The notes under the pieces: generated by a model
The model's input: only the letters and a program-made list of their open reading frames with translations
Told to the model about the DNA's origin: nothing
Database searches by the model: none
Source of the DNA: Owenweeksia sp. TMED14
GTDB taxonomy: Bacteria > Bacteroidota > Bacteroidia > Flavobacteriales > Schleiferiaceae
Length of the DNA: 64,000 bases
Direction: 5' to 3'
NCBI GenBank assembly: GCA_949529985.1
Contig: CATIRS010000048.1
Span: 62,001-126,000, forward strand
Position numbers and translations under genes: made by a program
In this document: piece by piece, positions 45,986-55,171 of the stretch
Layout of the letters: each line of letters opens with the position of its first letter
How positions within the stretch are numbered: the stretch's first letter is position 1

Positions 45986-46156
45986 ATGTCACAACAAGAT
46001 CCAAAAGATTTACAAGAACAAATGTCTATGCGCAAACGTAGGGCAGAAAAAAAGAGAGAGGAAGCTGAGCATGATTCACATTCAATGACAACAACTATTT
46101 TTGTTGTCATAATGATTTTAGTGATAATTTCTTCAGCTGTGTTTTTCACGTCTTAA
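45986..46156 (+). CDS. Small single-pass membrane protein (56 residues)
   Basis: A short frame (MSQQDPKDLQEQ...). The N-half is highly charged (MRKRRAEKKREEAEHD) and the C-half is one TM helix (about 37-53, TIFVVIMILVIISSAVFF). A charged amphipathic head followed by a tail anchor is a coherent protein design. It lies 156 bp after nrdA and stops directly against a run of nine G. No family recognised; the opposite strand also has a long frame here, which looks like a shadow. Confidence 0.6.
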   Translation: MSQQDPKDLQEQMSMRKRRAEKKREEAEHDSHSMTTTIFVVIMILVIISSAVFFTS

Positions 46157-46165
46157 GGGGGGGGG
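46157..46165 (+). repeat. G9 homopolymer tract
   Basis: Nine consecutive G between the small membrane protein stop and the TerB/DnaJ gene. A near-consensus -7 box TATCTTCG (46174-46181) starts 8 bp further on, so the tract sits in the probable -33/-7 spacer. It is striking in AT-rich DNA and prone to slippage. Confidence 0.85.
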
Positions 46166-46187
46166 TTCTAATGTATCTTCGCCGTAA

Positions 46188-46913
46188 ATGAAACGGTTGA
46201 CCACCTTTGTTGGTGGAGCATTAGGCTGGGCACTTGGCGGCCCAATTGGAGCTGTTATTGGCGCGGTATTGGGAACACTTTTTTCGGCTGAAATTGTTGG
46301 TAAAAGAAAAGTGTCTTCTAAATTTAAAAACTCTGAAACTGATTTTCACGCGAGCTTGCTGGTTTTAGCTTCAGTTGTAATTAAAGCTGATGGAATAGTT
46401 GATAGTCGGGAATTAAATTTTGTGCGAACTCAATTTGTAAAATGGTTCGGTTTAAAACGTACTAACGACAGTTTTAAAGTTTTTAGTAGACTAGTTGAAA
46501 ACCAGCCAAATGTTTTAGAAATATGCAATCAAGTTCAACAAAATATGCCTTATCAAGGTCGTCTTCAAATTATTGCATTTTTATTGGATTTATCACTTTC
46601 CGATGGTGTTTTGTCGCAAGAGGAACGTAAACAAATTGTCAGAATATCAGGTTATCTAGGAATAGATAGAAATGAATTTGCGCAATTAGAGACCATCAAG
46701 TTTAATAAAAGTAAAAGCCCATATGACGTATTGGGTATTGATCAAAGCTCCACTGAAGTCGAAATAAAAAAAATGTACAGAACATTAGTAAAAAAATATC
46801 ATCCTGATGCCATTGTCGGGATGGGTGACAAAGTCGTTTCCGAGGCACAAAATACATTTCGAAAAATACAAGATGCTTATGAGACAATATGTAAAGAGCG
46901 AGTTATAAAATGA
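46188..46913 (+). CDS. TerB/DnaJ-domain protein (DjlA-like)
   Basis: 241 residues. A Gly/Ala-rich hydrophobic N-terminal segment (about 6-33) can anchor it in the membrane. A TerB-like helical domain (about 45-165) and a C-terminal J-domain (about 178-238) with the HPD motif in KYHPDA follow. The order matches DjlA-type co-chaperones, which recruit DnaK. It overlaps the polyprenyl synthase gene by 4 bp. Confidence 0.9.
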   Translation: MKRLTTFVGGALGWALGGPIGAVIGAVLGTLFSAEIVGKRKVSSKFKNSETDFHASLLVLASVVIKADGIVDSRELNFVRTQFVKWFGLKRTNDSFKVFSRLVENQPNVLEICNQVQQNMPYQGRLQIIAFLLDLSLSDGVLSQEERKQIVRISGYLGIDRNEFAQLETIKFNKSKSPYDVLGIDQSSTEVEIKKMYRTLVKKYHPDAIVGMGDKVVSEAQNTFRKIQDAYETICKERVIK

Positions 46914-47875
46914 AGTTTCAAAGTGCTATTAAGATTGAACTGGAAAAGTTTGACAAGGCCTTTCCAGAGGCCTTTAGTAGTAAGGTTGCTTTGCTGGATT
47001 TAATACTCCGCTATGCTGTAAAGCAAAAAGGAAAGCGAATTAGACCATCTCTTGTTCTATTAATCGCTAAAGCTTTAGCGGGGAATGTAAATGAACGTAC
47101 TTACAGAGGAGCTACATTGGTAGAATTAATGCATACAGCAACTTTAGTCCATGATGATGTTGTTGATGAGTCATTTATCCGACGAAGCATATTTTCAATA
47201 AATGCTTTATGGAAAAACAAAATAGCTGTTTTAATTGGAGACTATATGCTTTCTAGAGTGTTGCTCTTAGCTGTTGAGCACGGAGACCACGACTTATTGG
47301 GGCTTGTTAGCCAGTCTGTACGAGAAATGTCAGAAGGGGAGCTGTTGCAGATTGAGAAGGCAAGAAAACTAGATATTGATGAAAAAATTTACTTAGAGAT
47401 AATTTCAAAGAAAACAGCCTCATTGATTTCTGCATGCTGCGCGATTGGTGCTAGTTCGGTGAATGCAAACGCACTTCAAGTGAAAATGGCTACTAAATTT
47501 GGATTGGCTCTCGGAATGGCATTTCAAATTCAAGATGATCTTCTGGACTATAACAATTTTGGGAAAAGTGGTAAACCTGCGGGTATAGACGTTAAAGAAC
47601 AAAAGATGACTTTGCCATTGATTTATGCATTGAAGGTTGCATCAAATAAAGACAAAAGAAAAATGATGCAAATTGTTAGAAATAAAAAAGATGACCTCAA
47701 AAGCATTTCTTGGTTAATGAGCAAAGTTTTAGAATTGGGAGGACAAGATTATGCAAAAAGTTCAATGATGAAATATGAAGATGAAGCCATATTTCATTTG
47801 AATAAATTTCCGGGATCAGAAAGTAAAGAAGCCTTGCGTAAACTTGTATTTTTTGTTGTTAAGCGTGAGCTTTAG
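46910..47875 (+). CDS. Polyprenyl diphosphate synthase
   Basis: 321 residues. A trans-prenyltransferase that adds isopentenyl diphosphate to an allylic primer. Both Asp-rich motifs are present, HDDVVDES (Asp82, Asp83, Asp86) and QDDLLDY (Asp209, Asp210, Asp213), with KRIRP upstream of the first. The length and lack of bulky residues before the first motif suggest a long-chain product (quinone side chain), an inference. It overlaps the TerB/DnaJ gene by 4 bp and lies 36 bp before dnaG. Confidence 0.93.
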   Translation: MKFQSAIKIELEKFDKAFPEAFSSKVALLDLILRYAVKQKGKRIRPSLVLLIAKALAGNVNERTYRGATLVELMHTATLVHDDVVDESFIRRSIFSINALWKNKIAVLIGDYMLSRVLLLAVEHGDHDLLGLVSQSVREMSEGELLQIEKARKLDIDEKIYLEIISKKTASLISACCAIGASSVNANALQVKMATKFGLALGMAFQIQDDLLDYNNFGKSGKPAGIDVKEQKMTLPLIYALKVASNKDKRKMMQIVRNKKDDLKSISWLMSKVLELGGQDYAKSSMMKYEDEAIFHLNKFPGSESKEALRKLVFFVVKREL

Positions 47876-47911
47876 TTATCCTATAGATTCAAAATCATTA
47901 TCTTTCCTTTT

Positions 47912-49840
47912 ATGGGCCGAATAACCTCATTATGTATTGAGAAAATTCATGACGCTACTCGTGTTGAAGAGGTTGTTGGAGAATTTGTACAGCTAAAAAA
48001 AAGCGGATCTACTTTTCGAGGATTAAGCCCTTTCTCAAATGAAAAGACACCATCATTTTATGTGGTTCCTTCAAAGCAAATATTTAAAGATTTTTCTTCA
48101 GGAAAAGGAGGCTCTGCCGTTACTTTTTTGATGGAGCACGAGCAAATGACTTATCCAGATGCTCTTCGTTGGATCGCTAAAAAATACAATATTGAGATTG
48201 AAGAAGAGGCAAGTTCAGATGAGGCGGATGAGCAACGTAGTATTCGCGAAAGCCTCCTAGCTGTTAATTTATATGCTTCAAAAAAGTTTAGCGAATGGCT
48301 ATGGGAGAATGAGCATGGAAGGTCCATTGGATTATCTTATTTTAAAGAACGTGGCTTTACCGAGGAGACCATTCGGCGATTTGAATTAGGATTTCATCTT
48401 GAAGGCCGTTCAATTTTTTATGATTCAGCAATTAAAGCTGGTTATCAGGCAGAGGTCATCGTGCAGACTGGACTCTCTATACTTCGTGAGGATAGTTCTT
48501 ATGTAGATCGATTCTGGGGAAGAGTCATGTTTCCTATTCAAAGCTTGAGCGGTAGGGTAATAGGTTTTGGAGGGCGAACACTTAAGTCGAATATTAAGAC
48601 TGCTAAATATTTAAATAGTCCAGAATCAGAAGTATATCATAAAAGTAAAGTTTTATATGGTCTTTATCAGGCAAAGCAGACGATTGCAAGAAATGATCGA
48701 TGTTATCTTGTCGAAGGATATACAGATGTAATTTCTTTATCACAGGCTGGAGTTTTAAATGTAGTTTCTTCTTCTGGAACAGCTTTAACGATTGATCAAA
48801 TAAGGTTAATTAAGAGATTAACGGATAATGTCACACTTCTTTATGATGGTGATGCAGCCGGAATAAGGGCATCATTTCGAGGTATAGACTTACTACTTGA
48901 AGAAGGAGTACTCGTTCGCGTAGTCCCATTACCTGAAGGAGAGGATCCAGACACTTTAGCTCAATCATTAGATCCCAAAGAACTTCTTGATTATTTAGCT
49001 CAGAAAGAGATTGATTTCATTCAGTATAAACTGGAGTCATTAATTGACAATGCGGAGAATGATCCTATTCAACGCGCTGAAATGGTGAGAGATATTGTTC
49101 AAAGTATTGCTAAAATACCTGATGCAATTCTTCGCGAAGTATATATAAAAGATTCTGCAAAAAGGCTTGATATCGAAGAAAAAAGTCTCTTTTCAGAATT
49201 ATACCGCATTATAAATTCTGGAGATAGAAAAATAGAAAAACAGCGTCAAGAGCTATCTCAAAGGAATTCATTGGTAGTTGAGAAAAAAGAAACTGAGGAT
49301 TCTAGACCCCCTTCTTCAGAAGATACATTGATGCAAATACTTTTGCTCAATGGATCTGATGAAGTTACTATAGAAATTGATGACGATGAACCTTTCAGGG
49401 GTATGGCGGCCCAGTTCATCTTGGAAGAATTGTCATTAGATCAATTAGAATTTACATTCCCTGTTTATCAATACATTTATAATGCTATGATGAAAGCGTA
49501 TAGCCGGGATGAAAAATTTCTTGATGCTAGCTACTTTACGAGAGACCTCGACCCTATTGTTACCTCGGTTGTTGCAGAATTATTGGTAGATAAATATGTT
49601 CTTGCTGACTGGACGCGAAAGAACATTCACATACCAAAAAAAGAAGATAAGCTTTCAAATCATGTTTTGGAATGTGTGTTTAGATTCAAGGAAGTGAAAC
49701 TAAAAGAAATGATTTCTGAGCAGCAATTAAAACTATCGCAAACCATAGATGATAAAGAACGGTCAAGCCAATTGCAAGAGTTTAACAATTTGATAGTTTT
49801 AAGAAATCGTCTTCACCAAAAACTTAATCGGATTCTTTAG
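47912..49840 (+). CDS. dnaG: DNA primase lacking zinc-finger ligands
   Basis: 642 residues. It makes RNA primers at the replication fork. The N-terminal CHC2-type fold is recognisable (NEKTPSFYVVPSK, GKGGSAVTFLMEHE), but the zinc positions carry Ser39, Ser42, Asp60 and Ser63 in place of Cys/His. The TOPRIM core is intact (YLVEGYTDV, LLYDGDAAG), and the C-terminal helicase-binding region follows (about 450-642). I recall the same substitution pattern in other flavobacterial primases. The 3' end overlaps the convergent M1 peptidase by 17 bp. Confidence 0.95.
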   Translation: MGRITSLCIEKIHDATRVEEVVGEFVQLKKSGSTFRGLSPFSNEKTPSFYVVPSKQIFKDFSSGKGGSAVTFLMEHEQMTYPDALRWIAKKYNIEIEEEASSDEADEQRSIRESLLAVNLYASKKFSEWLWENEHGRSIGLSYFKERGFTEETIRRFELGFHLEGRSIFYDSAIKAGYQAEVIVQTGLSILREDSSYVDRFWGRVMFPIQSLSGRVIGFGGRTLKSNIKTAKYLNSPESEVYHKSKVLYGLYQAKQTIARNDRCYLVEGYTDVISLSQAGVLNVVSSSGTALTIDQIRLIKRLTDNVTLLYDGDAAGIRASFRGIDLLLEEGVLVRVVPLPEGEDPDTLAQSLDPKELLDYLAQKEIDFIQYKLESLIDNAENDPIQRAEMVRDIVQSIAKIPDAILREVYIKDSAKRLDIEEKSLFSELYRIINSGDRKIEKQRQELSQRNSLVVEKKETEDSRPPSSEDTLMQILLLNGSDEVTIEIDDDEPFRGMAAQFILEELSLDQLEFTFPVYQYIYNAMMKAYSRDEKFLDASYFTRDLDPIVTSVVAELLVDKYVLADWTRKNIHIPKKEDKLSNHVLECVFRFKEVKLKEMISEQQLKLSQTIDDKERSSQLQEFNNLIVLRNRLHQKLNRIL

Positions 49841-51740
49841 CTTCTTTTGATAATACAACATTTTCAAACAGATCATCTAGAGTCTCTTGAGCTACTGAGT
49901 GGTATCCTTCTCGAGCCACAGTATAAATTTCTTCTGCAAAAACTTCTTGTTTAGCGTCGAGTAATGCTTTATATATTGGGGTGAGAAATTTACGACGACC
50001 AACTTTTGTAAGGAATTCTCGGACTTTTATATTAAAATTATCATTTTGGTAATTTGCAGGAATGGCGATGATAAACCATGACGATAATATCTCAGCATTG
50101 TTGGTTGTCGTAAATTTAAATTGATTGTCTAGAATAGATAGTTCAGTTTTAGAAATTTTATTTTCCCCCAATATTTGCAAGAAATGGAGCCATTCCTGAG
50201 TGCTCCAAGTTGACGTGGAATCAGGAGTTTTACCATTATTCAAAAATAAGTTTACTGAACTTTCAACTGCTAAAAACTTTTTAGGACTAACTAATGGGCA
50301 ATTATCAGGTAATCCAACGCCATAAATCCAGTTTTCTAAATCTGCTGATTCCCATTGATAGTCATCTAATAAATTTGTCCGCAGGTATTTTATAAATTCA
50401 GTTGTTGTGATAGATTGAAACTTATATGATTTGAAGTAAGCCTTCAAAAACTCATCGAAATTTTTTCGTCCAACTAGACTTTCTACAACTAATAAAAAAT
50501 GAAAGCCTTTATCATAGGCTATCGCAGTTACGCCATCATCTGGGTTTCGTCCAATTAAATCAATAGATAATTTTGTATCATTAGGCCTATTGACCATAAG
50601 TTCGTCAACTTCCGATATTAAATCGGAATGCGAAAGTTTACGCAACATATCCGAATAATCTTTTCCATACACGGATTCCATTATTCTATTTTCAAAATAA
50701 ACAGTAAATCCCTCATTTAGCCAAAAGTCGTTCCAAGAGCCATTTGTCACTAAGTTTCCACTCCATGAGTGGGCTAATTCATGCGCAATTAATGCAACGA
50801 GTGACCTATCACCAGTAATTACTGTCGGTGTTAAAAATGTCAGTCGAGGGTTTTCCATCCCTCCAAACGGAAAAGAGGCCGGAAGAACAAGTAAGTCATA
50901 CCTCTCCCATTCATATGGTCCGTATAATTTTTCTGCTGCTTGAATCATATTTTCAGTCTCGCCAAATTCCCAGGAAGCTGAACTCAATATTTCGGGTTCA
51001 GAATATACTCCGGTTCTTGGCCCCGTTGCTTGGAAGGAAATATCACCAACGGCTAGGGCCATTAGATAGCTTGGAATAGGTTGATTCATTTCAAATTCAT
51101 AAATTCCATCTGGTGATAATTTAGTTGGATTTGACGCACTCATTAATGCCATCATCCCAATAGGAGCTTTAATCTTGGCTTTATATGTGAATCTTATTCC
51201 TGGACTGTCCTGCAATGGAATCCATGTTCTAGCTAGTATCGCTTGACTCTGCGTGAACAAAAATGGCTTTGTTTTTCCATTGGTCTGTTCTGGGTTAAGC
51301 CATTGTAAAGCTTTTGCAGCAGGGCTTGTTTCATAATTGATAATTATTGTGTAGTCTCCAGTGATCTGTTTTTTTGGATAAATCGTTAATTCTGACCCTA
51401 GAGTTGGATCTTTTAAACCAAGATCAAAATCGATAGACTCTAAATTATTTTCTGATTTAAACTCACTTATGTTTTTAATATTTAGGTCGTAAGAATCAAG
51501 TTTAATTGTATCGGCTCCATTGCATTGGAAAGTTATTTTTGCTGTTCCAATAAGAATACTTCTCTCAAAATTTACTTCGAGATCAAGTTCCAAATTATTT
51601 ATGACAGCCTTTATTGGATCGGCAAAAGAATGGTGATCTTTTGGGAACATATCTAAATTAGAATATTGTTTATTTTTCTTCTGGCAGCCTGACACTAAGA
51701 GGATGAAAGAAACAAATACAATTATAATATTATTAGTCAT
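49824..51740 (-). CDS. M1 family metallopeptidase lipoprotein
   Basis: 638 residues. A lipoprotein signal (Cys19 in LLVSGC) precedes the M1 N-domain and the catalytic domain with GGMEN (293-297) and the zinc site HELAH (320-324) plus Glu343 (WLNEGF). The C-terminal helical domain (about 490-638) is of leukotriene A4 hydrolase type. It cleaves N-terminal residues from peptides, probably facing the periplasm. No operon partner is obvious; DUF502 starts 600 bp further upstream on the same strand, ending 52 bp away. Confidence 0.93.
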   Translation of the reverse strand: MTNNIIIVFVSFILLVSGCQKKNKQYSNLDMFPKDHHSFADPIKAVINNLELDLEVNFERSILIGTAKITFQCNGADTIKLDSYDLNIKNISEFKSENNLESIDFDLGLKDPTLGSELTIYPKKQITGDYTIIINYETSPAAKALQWLNPEQTNGKTKPFLFTQSQAILARTWIPLQDSPGIRFTYKAKIKAPIGMMALMSASNPTKLSPDGIYEFEMNQPIPSYLMALAVGDISFQATGPRTGVYSEPEILSSASWEFGETENMIQAAEKLYGPYEWERYDLLVLPASFPFGGMENPRLTFLTPTVITGDRSLVALIAHELAHSWSGNLVTNGSWNDFWLNEGFTVYFENRIMESVYGKDYSDMLRKLSHSDLISEVDELMVNRPNDTKLSIDLIGRNPDDGVTAIAYDKGFHFLLVVESLVGRKNFDEFLKAYFKSYKFQSITTTEFIKYLRTNLLDDYQWESADLENWIYGVGLPDNCPLVSPKKFLAVESSVNLFLNNGKTPDSTSTWSTQEWLHFLQILGENKISKTELSILDNQFKFTTTNNAEILSSWFIIAIPANYQNDNFNIKVREFLTKVGRRKFLTPIYKALLDAKQEVFAEEIYTVAREGYHSVAQETLDDLFENVVLSKEAKESD

Positions 51741-51791
51741 AATGAAATTTTTTGTCTTGAAATGTTTAATTTAAAGTATTTAAATTTTAAT

Positions 51792-52343
51792 TTATTTACT
51801 TCCTGTTACTCCTCCAGCAATGATATATTTCATAATCTCTGTTGAGCTTGCATCAAGAGGTTCAACATAAGTTTTTGGGACCATAAATACTTGTCCAGAA
51901 ATAGCAAGTGAATGAGGAACATATACCGTGATCAATTCATCATTTTCAGTCCCGAGATTTTCTAATTCTTCATCGGTAATAAATCCTATACGTCGAATTT
52001 CTTCAGATAGAGAAAGTCTTAACAAAACTGGCTGTTGAAAGCCTTTATTTTTCCCTGTTAATGATTTCATCACATCGTTTATTGATGAATATATAATCTT
52101 CACAAGTGGGACGGTTTTCAGGATTTTATCAGCAAATTTTATAAAACGGAATTTCAAGAAAAATCCTCCAATAAAGCCTATTAGTGTTATTATAGTTATT
52201 AATGTCAACAGTCCCAACCCAGGAATATTTAATGGTATGAGGTCATCTAAATAACTTAATACTGACCACAGAAAATAGAATGTAATTGCTACGGGAGCTG
52301 TGTAAAGTAATCCTTGAATGAAGTAGTAAAATAAACGTTTCAT
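51792..52343 (-). CDS. DUF502 family membrane protein
   Basis: 183 residues with two TM helices (about 7-28 and 44-64), then a soluble domain with PLVKIIYSSINDVMKSL and the conserved PHSLAISGQVFMVP stretch. The DUF502 family is widespread in bacteria and of unknown function. Confidence 0.9.
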   Translation of the reverse strand: MKRLFYYFIQGLLYTAPVAITFYFLWSVLSYLDDLIPLNIPGLGLLTLITIITLIGFIGGFFLKFRFIKFADKILKTVPLVKIIYSSINDVMKSLTGKNKGFQQPVLLRLSLSEEIRRIGFITDEELENLGTENDELITVYVPHSLAISGQVFMVPKTYVEPLDASSTEIMKYIIAGGVTGSK

Positions 52344-52412
52344 GATATTAAATTTCTATTGACTGCTCAGTATTTGTTTTTGTAACTATGTTGAACTAAG
52401 TTATGACGCATT

Positions 52413-52781
52413 TCACTCTGGAAATTCAATTTCACTGGTTTCAATATCTTTTTGAAGTTCAATAATTGGATTCCAGAAAATTTCCTGGAAGTTTTGAATT
52501 TTATTATTAATTACTCGAATTCCCTCTTTATTTAAAAGAGATTCCATCTCATTAATACTCCCAAAGTGGTGTTTCCCAGTCAAAAGTCCGGCACGATTGA
52601 CTACTCTATGCGCTGGAATACTAGGCGAGGCGTGACTCTTATTCATTGCATAGCCAACGGTGCGAGAAGCTCCTTTGGCACCTAAAACCTCAGCAATAGC
52701 TCCATACGATGTAACCCTGCCAGACGGAATTTTTTTTACGATCTTGTATACATCGTCATAAAAGTTTTTTGGTAGAGGCAC
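52413..52781 (-). CDS. Alkyltransferase-like DNA-binding protein (MGMT family without Cys)
   Basis: About 122 residues with the Ogt/MGMT helix-turn-helix domain (IPSGRVTSYGAIAEVLG, then SRTVGYAMNKS). The PCHR active site is PAHRV here (Ala57), so it cannot dealkylate by itself and is an ATL protein, which flags O6-alkylguanine for nucleotide excision repair. The frame is open to 52844, inside trmB; I prefer the GTG at 52781, 8 bp after the trmB stop, because it removes an unrelated hydrophobic head. The start is uncertain. Confidence 0.82.
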   Translation of the reverse strand: MPLPKNFYDDVYKIVKKIPSGRVTSYGAIAEVLGAKGASRTVGYAMNKSHASPSIPAHRVVNRAGLLTGKHHFGSINEMESLLNKEGIRVINNKIQNFQEIFWNPIIELQKDIETSEIEFPE

Positions 52782-52789
52782 TGTTATTT

Positions 52790-53470
52790 TTAAGATGGAA
52801 ATGAAAATTTTAAATAAGTAATAGGTTTGCCGCTCTTGATCCATATTTTTTCATAATATGTCTTTGTGGCAAAGGCATCGTGATCCGGTTTATCTGTTAA
52901 CTGTTTATATATATCATGGTATGATTCATGAATCGTGAGATCACGAGTCTTAATTATGCCATGCAAGTAGCCGTGTAGGAATTCGCTATCAGATTTTAAA
53001 TGGATTACGCCTCCGGGCTTTAATAATTGTTGGTAGGTATATAAAAATTCTGGTCCAATCATACGATGCTTTGCCCTTTGATGTTTGATTTGTGGATCTG
53101 GAAACGTAATCCATATCTCATCAATTTCTCCAGGGTTAAAGCAATATTTAATCCATTCAATTCTAGTTCTTAAAAATCCAATATTACTCAAGCCATCTGC
53201 TAGAACCGCCTTGGCGCCATACCACATGCGCGCACCTTTGATGTCAACACCAATATAGTTTTTACTTGGATTAAGTAATCCAAGCTTTGTAGAGTACTCT
53301 CCCCGCCCACACCCCAATTCAATTATAATTGGGTTGCTGTTTTTAAAGAAATCAGAATTCCATTTACCACTTAATTCTAGCCTCTCTAATACTTCATCTT
53401 TGGTTGGTTGAATGACGTGACTTAATGTATCTAGTTCCTGAAATCGAGCAAGTTTATTTTTCCCTCCCAT
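52790..53470 (-). CDS. trmB: tRNA (guanine-N7-)-methyltransferase
   Basis: 226 residues. It methylates G46 of tRNA with SAM. The SAM-binding motif IELGCGRGEYS and the substrate-binding FPDPQIKHQRAKHRM motif are clear, as is HLKSDSEFLHGY. It starts directly against the recJ stop and precedes the ATL gene. Confidence 0.95.
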   Translation of the reverse strand: MGGKNKLARFQELDTLSHVIQPTKDEVLERLELSGKWNSDFFKNSNPIIIELGCGRGEYSTKLGLLNPSKNYIGVDIKGARMWYGAKAVLADGLSNIGFLRTRIEWIKYCFNPGEIDEIWITFPDPQIKHQRAKHRMIGPEFLYTYQQLLKPGGVIHLKSDSEFLHGYLHGIIKTRDLTIHESYHDIYKQLTDKPDHDAFATKTYYEKIWIKSGKPITYLKFSFPS

Positions 53471-55171
53471 TTAATTAGCATTTTGTAGATCAATAATTCG
53501 AGCTTGCCTTTGTCGCTGACCTCTAAAGTAATTCCACTCTAGTATTACGGCGGCATTTACTAATCTATTCTCTGGCCGAAACTCCCCCCACCCAAAGCCA
53601 ATAGCAGGAATTTGCGCTCCAGATATTGGATTCGTTAAAAAGGTCTTTAAATGTTTATCCATGGTCATATAAGTTGTTTTTTCCATCGTCACTTTGTAAA
53701 GTCCCCAGACAGGTGACTCATTACCCATTCCAAATGGTTCAAGCTTTTCAAGCAATGAGCAAAGGGAGTCATTTAAATCTTCAGGCTGGGCAGAGGTATC
53801 AATTAATTGCTCAGGCTCTCTTTGATTCATCGCCCAATTTTTATTTACAGATAAGTTAAATGCGGCGCGAAAAGAGTCTAGGTCATTTGGATTTAATGTA
53901 ATTCCCGCCGCAGCATGATGCCCTCCAAATTGAATAAGATGCTCCGAAGCCTCATCTATTGAATTATATATGTTTAATCCGGGGACAGATCTTGCGCTAC
54001 CGGTAAGAATCCCATCGTGTTCAGTAAGAACAATAGTTGGCTTATGAAAATGCTCCACCATGCGCTGTGCTACGATCCCTAAGACCCCTTTATGCCATTC
54101 CTTTCCTACTAGAATCAGTGCGATGTCATCCTTTAACTTGACTGCTAATTTTATAGCATTTAAACTCACCATTTTTTCTGTTGCTCTTCTTTTTAAATTG
54201 TGGTTTTCAATTTCTAATCTAAGTTCTTCTAAGAGTTTTGGATTTGGAGTAGTAAGTAGATCTACAGCTAAATGCCCATGCCCCATTCTCCCAGCAGCAT
54301 TGATTTTTGGACCAATTGCAAAAACAACATCTTGAAGGGTCACTAAGCCTTCTTTCTTAACTCCTAAAAGAGCGGAAATTGATGGCCTGGGATCATTGTT
54401 CATGATGTCCAACCCTTTCTTTACTATAAATCTGTTGATTCCTGTCAATGGAACCATGTCTGCTCCGATACTTACTGCAACGAGGTCCATTAATGTGTCT
54501 AATTCTGATACGTCGAGTTTTCCAGCTTTATAAACCGCGCGGCATAGCATATATCCCACACCACAACCTGAAAGTTCTTTATGAGGGAAAGGACAGTCTT
54601 TTCGTTTTGGATTTATTACCGCCATCGCAGAAGGAAGGATTTGACCTGGAGTGTGATGATCGGTTACTATCACGTCTAATCCTCGTTGATTGGCGTAATC
54701 AACAAGTTCATTAGCTTTTATTCCACAATCTAAAGTGATTAATACGGATGCTCCATTCTCAACTGCATTATCTATACCTTTTTTGGAAAGTCCATAGCCT
54801 TCTAAATACCGATCAGGTATATATGTTAAAATTCGCCAACCTCCTCTTTTAAGTGCTAAACTCATCGTTGAAACAGCTGTTGTTCCATCAACATCATAAT
54901 CTCCAAAAATGAAAATAGTTTCTCTGTTTTTTTTTGCTAAAAGCAATCGGTTTGACGCTATTGGCATGTCCACCATCTGCATTGGATCTATTGAATAAAT
55001 TGAAACACCAGGAGTCCAATTTAAAATATCATTCAGTGTATTGAATCCTCTCTGGATAAGTATTTCTGACAAGGGGCCGTATTTTTCGCCAATAATTGAT
55101 TTCATTTTTTGAATCCTATTTGGCTCTCCCTGCGCCTTAAGACGCCATTTTTTTTGAGGCCTATCGATCAT
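53471..55171 (-). CDS. recJ: Single-stranded-DNA exonuclease RecJ
   Basis: 566 residues. A DHH-superfamily 5'-3' exonuclease for recombination and mismatch repair. Motif I is GDYDVDGTTA, then LDCGIKAN, the VTDHHTPG motif, DHHA1 (FGGHHAAAGITL) and an OB-like C-domain. The length is the standard for Bacteroidota RecJ. It overlaps the DAHP synthase gene stop by 4 bp and trmB follows at once. Confidence 0.97.
   Translation of the reverse strand: MIDRPQKKWRLKAQGEPNRIQKMKSIIGEKYGPLSEILIQRGFNTLNDILNWTPGVSIYSIDPMQMVDMPIASNRLLLAKKNRETIFIFGDYDVDGTTAVSTMSLALKRGGWRILTYIPDRYLEGYGLSKKGIDNAVENGASVLITLDCGIKANELVDYANQRGLDVIVTDHHTPGQILPSAMAVINPKRKDCPFPHKELSGCGVGYMLCRAVYKAGKLDVSELDTLMDLVAVSIGADMVPLTGINRFIVKKGLDIMNNDPRPSISALLGVKKEGLVTLQDVVFAIGPKINAAGRMGHGHLAVDLLTTPNPKLLEELRLEIENHNLKRRATEKMVSLNAIKLAVKLKDDIALILVGKEWHKGVLGIVAQRMVEHFHKPTIVLTEHDGILTGSARSVPGLNIYNSIDEASEHLIQFGGHHAAAGITLNPNDLDSFRAAFNLSVNKNWAMNQREPEQLIDTSAQPEDLNDSLCSLLEKLEPFGMGNESPVWGLYKVTMEKTTYMTMDKHLKTFLTNPISGAQIPAIGFGWGEFRPENRLVNAAVILEWNYFRGQRQRQARIIDLQNAN

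Noticed and set aside
45961-46149. Minus-strand 62-codon frame opposite the small membrane protein
   Set aside because: The plus-strand frame has a coherent charged head and TM tail; the minus frame has no recognisable pattern and ends before the G9 tract.
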